Positions 59,701 to 64,000 of a stretch of 64,000 bases of DNA are shown piece after piece (the first letter of the stretch is position 1; every line of letters begins with the position of its first letter). This DNA is from Sciurus carolinensis. Its lineage: Eukaryota; Chordata; Mammalia; Rodentia; Sciuridae. The stretch covers positions 13,736,001-13,800,000 of the forward strand of contig NC_062226.1 in assembly GCF_902686445.1 (NCBI RefSeq), written 5' to 3'. Position numbers and translations under genes: made by a program. The notes beneath the pieces were generated by a model. That model had not been told where the DNA came from. It saw only the letters and a list, made by a program, of their open reading frames with translations, and ran no database searches.

Positions 59701-62700
59701 ATCGTAGGGGAAATAAACAATCAGAGTTGAGGAGAATGGAACCCAGGAAGATAAATGAGTCACTCAAGTCTCAGTCACTTAGTGACAGAGTAAAAATATC
59801 AGATTTCCTTACACCTAGTCCAGTACTTTGTCTTCCAGTTCATGGATCCCTAACATATCGATTTGTAAATTTAGGGTACTCTATTTGAAGTCAATCATAT
59901 TAATGAACTAATGATTAACATATCAATAACTCTTTGCAGTTCTTGTAGTAGTTAACTAGAATATCTGTATGCTCCACTATCAGATTTAACTTTTTTTCTG
60001 CTTGAAGTCATTTTTTCATTTCCTCGGGAGATTCATAATGAGAGAGAGAAGGATAAATACGTAACAGGAAATTTTGACAAATAACAAGGAAAACAGTGAC
60101 AAAAATTTATACTGAAAACTGAAAGACTACAGGCTGCCAGGGACACGGTGTTTGAACTGATCTCATTTCCTCCACATGCTCTGCTGCTGCCTGCGTGTGT
60201 GTAGAATTCACCCACTTTCTGTAGCCACCTGGTCACGTCATCACTAGGCTTCTCCATGACTGCAAAAGCCTCTCCATCGGCTGTCTGCTTCCAAGTCTTA
60301 TTATTAGCCAAAAACAAAAACAAAAACACTTATTTCTCTGATGATGAAAATCAAAATCCTTATTGGGAACTGGCCCCAGCTCCTCCGCATCCTCACTTCA
60401 GTTCACTCCTGCGCTCCCTGACCTGCAGCACAGGGGGCTTTACACCGATGTTCTCTCTGCCTCCAACACTCTTCCCCTCCCTCCTGGACCAGCCAGCTCC
60501 TGCTCATGGCTCATGTCCAAGTCGAAAAGCCCTGTAGACAGGAAGCTTTCCTTGAACTCCATTCCCTGGGTGGGATCCCTGTATTCACATCCGTGCTCGT
60601 CACAGTAGCTTGGATATGGATCTGTGTAATTAGCTCCCTGTCCTATCTTTGCTGCTTGTTTGTGTCTGGCCTGGTCATCCGTGTGTACCTGCTGATAGAC
60701 GTGTGCTCCTGCACGGGAAGCAGGTGTCTGCTGGAAGGCTGAAATCGTTCCCTGCCCTCCTATCCTGCAGACAGCACGCCCACCTTGGTCTCTGATGAAC
60801 AGACTGCTTCATTCTGTTTCTCCCCTTCCTGTCTGGCAGACCTGTGAGCCACAGCCGCACCGACTCACCCCCTCGGTGCACAATATCCACTTCCCTCAGT
60901 CACCCGGTTGGTTTTCTGTTAACTGTAGTGCAGGTCACCAGAATCACCCTCCGATGTGGTCTGAGTTAGCGTAAAGAGAAGACAGAGCCATTTCAGCAGA
61001 CTGAATTGTTTTCTCTTAGGCAATCAAGATACCAAAGAGATAAAAGAGAAAAATTAAACCCCTGCCTCCTTTTGGTCTTATTTTTAAATTTGACATTGAT
61101 GTACATTCTTCTATATAATTGTGAGTTCTCTCCTTACAAAAGCCAGAGTTGTATGCTGGCACTTGCAGACTGGATGCATTTTATCTGCTAGACAAAAAAA
61201 GGGGGGGCACTGGGGAGAGATAATAATAGGGAGATAATAATTCTGCATAATAAACCAGAATTTTCCATTTCTATTTTCAACTTAATAAATACTCATTGAA
61301 TATAAAGTATGTGAAAGACTTAGGGGAAGGATGAAGGGAGATAGAGAAAAACAGAGAATGGTCTTTCATTTGTTTGAAGGAGCCCATACCTAGTGGAGGG
61401 AATAACCTATTGCCCGTAATAAATGCTATCACTAAAATGGAAGAAGCCAGGTGCTTCTGGTGGGGAGGCTGGACTGACTGGACCAGGAAGGTTCCCCAGG
61501 AGCATTGCTGCTGATGGCGGTGACGATGCCAAGGCAGATGTGGTGCTGATGGTGCAGCCTGCCCAACTGTGCCAGCAAGGAGAGCCCTGTGCTGTGTCTT
61601 CAAGGCCTCGCTCATTCATTCAGTATTATTTTTTCTCCTCTTTATTTTCAGTCTTGCCACATTTTTCTGTATTAATAGAACCAGAAGGCAATTTCATTGG
61701 TTACAAGAATTTTAAGAATTTTGAAATTACTATAAAAGCAAGGTAAGAAAGTTCTGTTTTTTCAGATTACCCGGCTAAATTAGGAAACATCGTGCTCAAA
61801 GTTTATTTGCTTATTCTGATTTTAGTTTTGTTGGTTATTCATTAGTGAAAAGAAAGGAAAAAGAAAAGGTCCTAAAGACTTAAACGCTGTGTGTATGTTT
61901 GGAAACCAGGATGACTGAGCTTATCTGGGCTGAAATATGAATCCTTCACTTCTTGTCATTTTTAATGGCTTACTCAGCCAGCAAAAGCTCCATAACCATT
62001 TCAAGACCCATGCCTTGATGTCACCCCTGTTTCCTAGTCAGTGGGCAGTTCTGCTGATCTGGGCCAGGCTGATGTCAGCTGGGCTCACCCACATGTCTAC
62101 ACTCAGTAGACAGGTCATTTGGGGGGTGGGGGTGCTGGTCCAGGAAAGTCTTATTCATCACATGTCTGTCAACAGCTGGTAGGGAGGGGCACTCCCGGTG
62201 CCTGGACCACGCATGGATCCTCCCCAGCAGGCCAGCCTTTAGCCGCAGCAGTGCTCTGACAGAAATGCCAGCAGGAAAGTTCCCTGGAGGCCCACGCTTG
62301 GTCCTGGCACACCATGACTTCCCCGTGTCCTTTTGTCCAAATCAAGGTACAGGGCCAGCCCAGAGGAAGTGGGCTCCTCCACACCTTCTGCAGGCCAGGA
62401 CTGCAAATGTCGTGGATCCAGGGAGAGGGAGAGAATTGGGGTCAGCGTTGCAGCCAAGTATGGCAAGAGCCAAGGTCATTTAGAAATGTCAGTATAATGT
62501 AGTTGTTAAAAGCCAATTTATACAGCACATGTGTCCGCACAGCACTTCTGCATAGCACAAGTGAAAAAACTGAGGTAGATAAATGCTAGATAAGTTACTC
62601 AAGATCACACAGCTAGTAAGTTGCACAGCTTGTTGGCTCTGGAGCCCTCGCCCTCAAACGCTGCCCCATACAGCTTCTTTTGTAGCATTTACTCGTACAT

Positions 62701-63354
62701 AAAATAGTGTCATTTAGTCTACATCCATGTAAATGGCACACTTTAGAGAAAATTATAGAAACTAACCTCTTGTAATGCAGTTTGTTCAAACTGTGAATAA
62801 GGAAAGTTAGCTCTTGCTATAGTATTATTTGCTATGTAGAAAATTCACTTTATTCTTACTCTAATTCTAAACTAGAAAGGAAATATGCAGTTTACATTTT
62901 TTTCAAGAGAACTATCTCACAACAGTGATATCAGCATGCTCCTTTTAAAGACATAAAAGAAAATTGGGAATCACTCCCTACTAATGTCAAGATCATCCAG
63001 GAAGCCATGTGGGCTGGAGGAAAGGCCCTGGAGTTAGGTGTCTTCTTCTCCCCAAGATCAGCTCCTTCTTTTCTCTCATAGTAGTAAAAGTCCATACTCC
63101 AGCTTTCTTAGTGTGGCTTTATGAAGTGTAATAGTAGATGAAGTGTATCAAGTGCTTTATGTGATTTCAGATCATTACAGTTTATCTGATTGCTATTGTA
63201 ACCATGTTGGCAACACAATTTTATGGTATTGTTTGACAGATATTTTTACAACAAAGTAGTCACTGAGGCTGAAGTCTATGTCACTTTTGGAATAAGAGAA
63301 GATGTAAAAGATGATCAAAAAGAAATGATGCCAAAAGCAATGCAAAACACCAGG
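44676..63354 (+). CDS. C5: Complement C5, exons 1-8 (gene continues past the window)
   Basis: C5 is the plasma complement component cleaved by C5 convertase into the anaphylatoxin C5a and C5b, which starts the membrane attack complex. Eight exons (65, 193, 163, 71, 92, 83, 91 and 115 nt) join to 873 nt, exactly 291 open codons, with GT/AG at every intron. They cover the signal peptide (about residues 1-18, mature start QEQ), MG1, MG2 and most of MG3 of the beta chain. The sequence follows human C5 closely throughout (for example [58 protein letters not shown]). The thioester-like domain, C5a and C345C lie beyond the right edge. Start: the only ATG giving the C5 signal peptide, in context gccATGG. 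A degenerate copy of its 5' half lies upstream in the same orientation. Confidence 0.97.
45300..45415 (+). mobile_element. MIR-like fragment in C5 intron 1
   Basis: 'gtgattgaccaaaggtcaca' and 'gacagaggcaggactttaat' resemble MIR. Confidence 0.6.
45545..45780 (-). mobile_element. Probable antisense L1-like 3' sequence
   Basis: 'tttgacatattcataaatgt' and a pyrimidine tract 'cctccttccctctcctcctt' resemble antisense rodent L1 3' UTR. Tentative. Confidence 0.4.
46000..46340. mobile_element. Ancient interspersed repeat, family uncertain
   Basis: 'tttattaagcacctagcacg' and 'cttgcttctcatgggagaag' followed by 'ggaggtgacactctagcaga' match a common mammalian ancient repeat type. A 105-codon minus-strand frame here is accidental. 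Confidence 0.5.
46450..46625 (-). mobile_element. Composite B1/ID SINE, antisense
   Basis: 'gggactgaaccaaggaacgg' (ID tail) and 'cctcagcctcccaaatagca' (7SL-like head) in reverse complement. Confidence 0.8.
46760..47105 (+). mobile_element. L1 3' end, sense
   Basis: 'gagaatatcatgctaagtta', 'aaaccaaaggccgaatgttt', a G-rich tract, then 'ttgtgtacaatgaatcaaaa'. Same class as 7370-7790. In C5 intron 1. Confidence 0.88.
48340..48560 (+). mobile_element. MIR-like fragment
   Basis: 'tttattgagtactaagtagg' and 'ggcagagctgaaattcagtg' resemble MIR. A purine-rich (GGAA)n tract follows at 48580-48650, about 270 bp before C5 exon 2. Confidence 0.65.
48921..49113 (+). CDS. C5: C5 exon 2 (MG1 domain)
   Basis: 193 nt after acceptor CAACAG, ending ...FQSSTILT before donor [25 protein letters not shown] is almost identical to human C5. 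A longer open frame (48661-49188) is this exon plus intron read-through. Confidence 0.97.
49735..49775 (+). mobile_element. ID SINE 3' fragment
   Basis: 'ctctgggttcaatcctcagtacc' style B-box end of an ID element, with an AT-rich tail. In C5 intron 2. Confidence 0.7.
51197..51359 (+). CDS. C5: C5 exon 3 (MG1/MG2 border)
   Basis: 163 nt: [20 protein letters not shown], then [14 protein letters not shown]. Acceptor TTACAG, donor GTAGAG. Confidence 0.97.
52320..52545 (+). mobile_element. MIR
   Basis: 'agactctggagccagatttc', 'ctcaaatcccggcttgggct' and 'cctcatctgtaaaataaaat' are MIR consensus phrases. In C5 intron 3. Confidence 0.88.
52780..53105 (+). mobile_element. L2-like fragment
   Basis: 'gtgctgttccctctgcatgg' and 'agcacagtgcctggcaccta' are L2 3'-end phrases. 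Confidence 0.75.
53230..53450 (+). mobile_element. MIR-like fragment
   Basis: 'cttgttatgtgctgggctgt' and 'cctccaggtcacactagaag' resemble MIR. Confidence 0.7.
54467..54537 (+). CDS. C5: C5 exon 4 (MG2)
   Basis: 71 nt: [20 protein letters not shown].. to TFI; acceptor TTACAG, donor GTAAGT. Confidence 0.97.
54600..56560. other. C5 intron 4, no gene or clear repeat
   Basis: AT-rich intronic sequence; nothing recognised with confidence. Confidence 0.5.
56560..56925 (+). mobile_element. MLT1-type LTR, sense
   Basis: 'gtttctgtgctttgggggct' at the start and 'cccagtctcagatattttat' to 'aataaactaagaca' at the end fit a sense MLT1A-type LTR. It ends just before C5 exon 5. Confidence 0.82.
56948..57039 (+). 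CDS. C5: C5 exon 5 (MG2)
   Basis: 92 nt: [20 protein letters not shown], then [10 protein letters not shown]; acceptor CAAAG, donor GTATGT. A MLT1-type LTR ends about 20 bp upstream (56925). Confidence 0.97.
57205..57352 (+). mobile_element. B1-like SINE, degenerate
   Basis: 'gaatcccagtactagaacct', 'gaggcagaagcaggagaact' and 'agtgagaccctgtctcaaaa' resemble a 7SL-derived SINE head. Confidence 0.7.
58000..58435 (+). mobile_element. L2-like fragment
   Basis: 'gtaaactccttgagggcagg' and 'tgataaatactcattgagtt' are the L2 3' end. In C5 intron 5. Confidence 0.82.
58951..59090 (+). mobile_element. B1-type SINE head
   Basis: 'agccaggcatggtggcgcac', 'cctgtaatcccagtaatttg' and 'cagcaacttagtgagaccct'; the ID tail is truncated. 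In C5 intron 5. Confidence 0.9.
59326..59408 (+). CDS. C5: C5 exon 6 (MG2)
   Basis: 83 nt: [20 protein letters not shown], then YFEIKEY; acceptor CACAG, donor GTAATT. Confidence 0.97.
59409..61651. other. C5 intron 6, no gene seen
   Basis: A GC-richer stretch at 60370-60900 with several overlapping 70-100-codon frames may be an old L2-like repeat. No exon recognised. Confidence 0.45.
61652..61742 (+). CDS. C5: C5 exon 7 (MG2/MG3)
   Basis: 91 nt: [20 protein letters not shown], then [11 protein letters not shown]; acceptor TTTCAG, donor GTAAGA. Confidence 0.97.
62515..62660 (+). mobile_element. MIR-like fragment
   Basis: 'aaaaaactgaggtagataaa' and 'gatcacacagctagtaagtt' are MIR core phrases. 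In C5 intron 7. Confidence 0.78.
63240..63354 (+). CDS. C5: C5 exon 8 (MG3)
   Basis: 115 nt: [20 protein letters not shown], then [12 protein letters not shown]; acceptor GACAG, donor GTGAGA. Ends at codon 291 in phase 0. Intron 8 runs to the window edge. Confidence 0.97.
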
Positions 63355-63424
63355 GTGAGATGCTAAGCCGTGTTCACTCATAAGGATGGCGTGAGCGCTG
63401 CAAGGTTGTTTCAGAACCCTCTGG

Positions 63425-63815
63425 TCCAATCCCTTGTTCTTCCTCGGTGCAGAAGCTGATTAACATCCTCCACTGGCTTCCAGTTGCCCCTGGGATAAAG
63501 GCCAGGGCATCAGCCTCTTGCCAGCTGCTCTCAAGCCACTTCTCCCTTCCTCCCTGTCCTCCTAACCACGCCAAGTTCTCAGACTGACGGTCTCTCCTGT
63601 CTACAGGTCTTTGCTCTTTCCCGCTGTCTCCTCCTGGCTCATCTTCACCTGATTAATTCCTTCTCATTCTATATGTTTCAAAGTTGACACCCTCTCCCCA
63701 AAGCCTCCCCTGGCTCCTCTGAACTAAGATGGCTGTCCCCACTATGAGCGCCCAAGGCCCAAGCCTCTCTCATCAGACATGCGCCATACTGCCTGGCAGG
63801 TGCCCACCAGGATGA
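63425..63815 (+). mobile_element. L2-like fragment
   Basis: 'cactggcttccagttgcccc' and 'cccaaagcctcccctggctc' are L2 phrases. In C5 intron 8. Confidence 0.7.
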
Positions 63816-63824
63816 TTTTCATCC

Positions 63825-64000
63825 TCAGGGAACATTTAGCAATGCTCAGAGTCATTTATGGTTATCACGACTAGGGAAGAGGGTACTACTGGCATTTAGT
63901 GGGTAGAGGCAGGGATGCCCCTAAACTCCTAGGAAGCACAGAGCACCCCTCCAAACAACAAAGATTATCCTGTCCAAAATGTCAGTAATGCCAAGGGGAA
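63825..64000 (-). mobile_element. MER20-like DNA transposon, antisense, cut by the window edge
   Basis: 'actactggcatttagtgggt', 'agaggcagggatgcccctaa' and 'gtccaaaatgtcagtaatgc' are the reverse complement of MER20 (hAT-Charlie). Confidence 0.82.

Noticed and set aside
1..64000. CRISPR arrays, operons, plasmid or phage features
   Set aside because: The window is mammalian; repeats present are SINEs, LINEs, LTRs and simple repeats.

Overview
The window is mammalian nuclear DNA, most likely from a squirrel-family rodent (ground squirrel or marmot type). The evidence is the repeat content: composite SINEs with a 7SL/B1-like head and an ID-like tRNA tail ending GGTTCAATCCCCAGTACC, antisense ID copies, L1 3' ends of rodent type, MLT1/MaLR LTRs, and ancient MIR, L2 and MER20 copies. 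Species and family names of repeats come from memory, not from a search. Nothing bacterial or viral-episomal is present.

The only intact gene is complement C5 on the + strand. It starts at 44676 and runs off the right edge. Eight coding exons (44676-63354) join into 291 open codons with canonical splice sites. They encode the signal peptide, MG1, MG2 and most of MG3 of the C5 beta chain. A near-consensus HNF1 palindrome lies about 96 bp upstream of the ATG, as expected for a liver-expressed secreted protein.

The main discovery is a second, decayed C5 copy in the same orientation, about 24-41 kb upstream (3552-21058). Twelve C5-like exons can be recognised in order: counterparts of C5 exons 1-8, two exons for the mid beta chain, one at the end of the beta chain, and one at the beta/alpha junction and C5a. 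Many exons keep exact length, phase and AG/GT splice sites, and the HNF1 site is duplicated too. Others carry frameshifts, a stop, or an (AAAAG)11 microsatellite inside the exon. The C5a-like exon has lost the vicinal cysteines and most of the arginine-rich convertase site. It appears to be an old partial tandem duplication of the 5' half of C5 that probably stayed functional for some time before dying.

Between the copy and C5 (21.1-44.5 kb) I see no host gene, only layered repeats. These include an ERV1-like solo LTR with a 4-bp target duplication, an LTR with a 6-bp duplication and TGTTG/CAACA ends on the minus strand, several MLT1/MaLR LTRs, an L1 fragment holding a young tRNA-derived retroposon with a perfect 15-bp duplication, and a 100-bp direct repeat (98% identical) that no repeat family I know explains.
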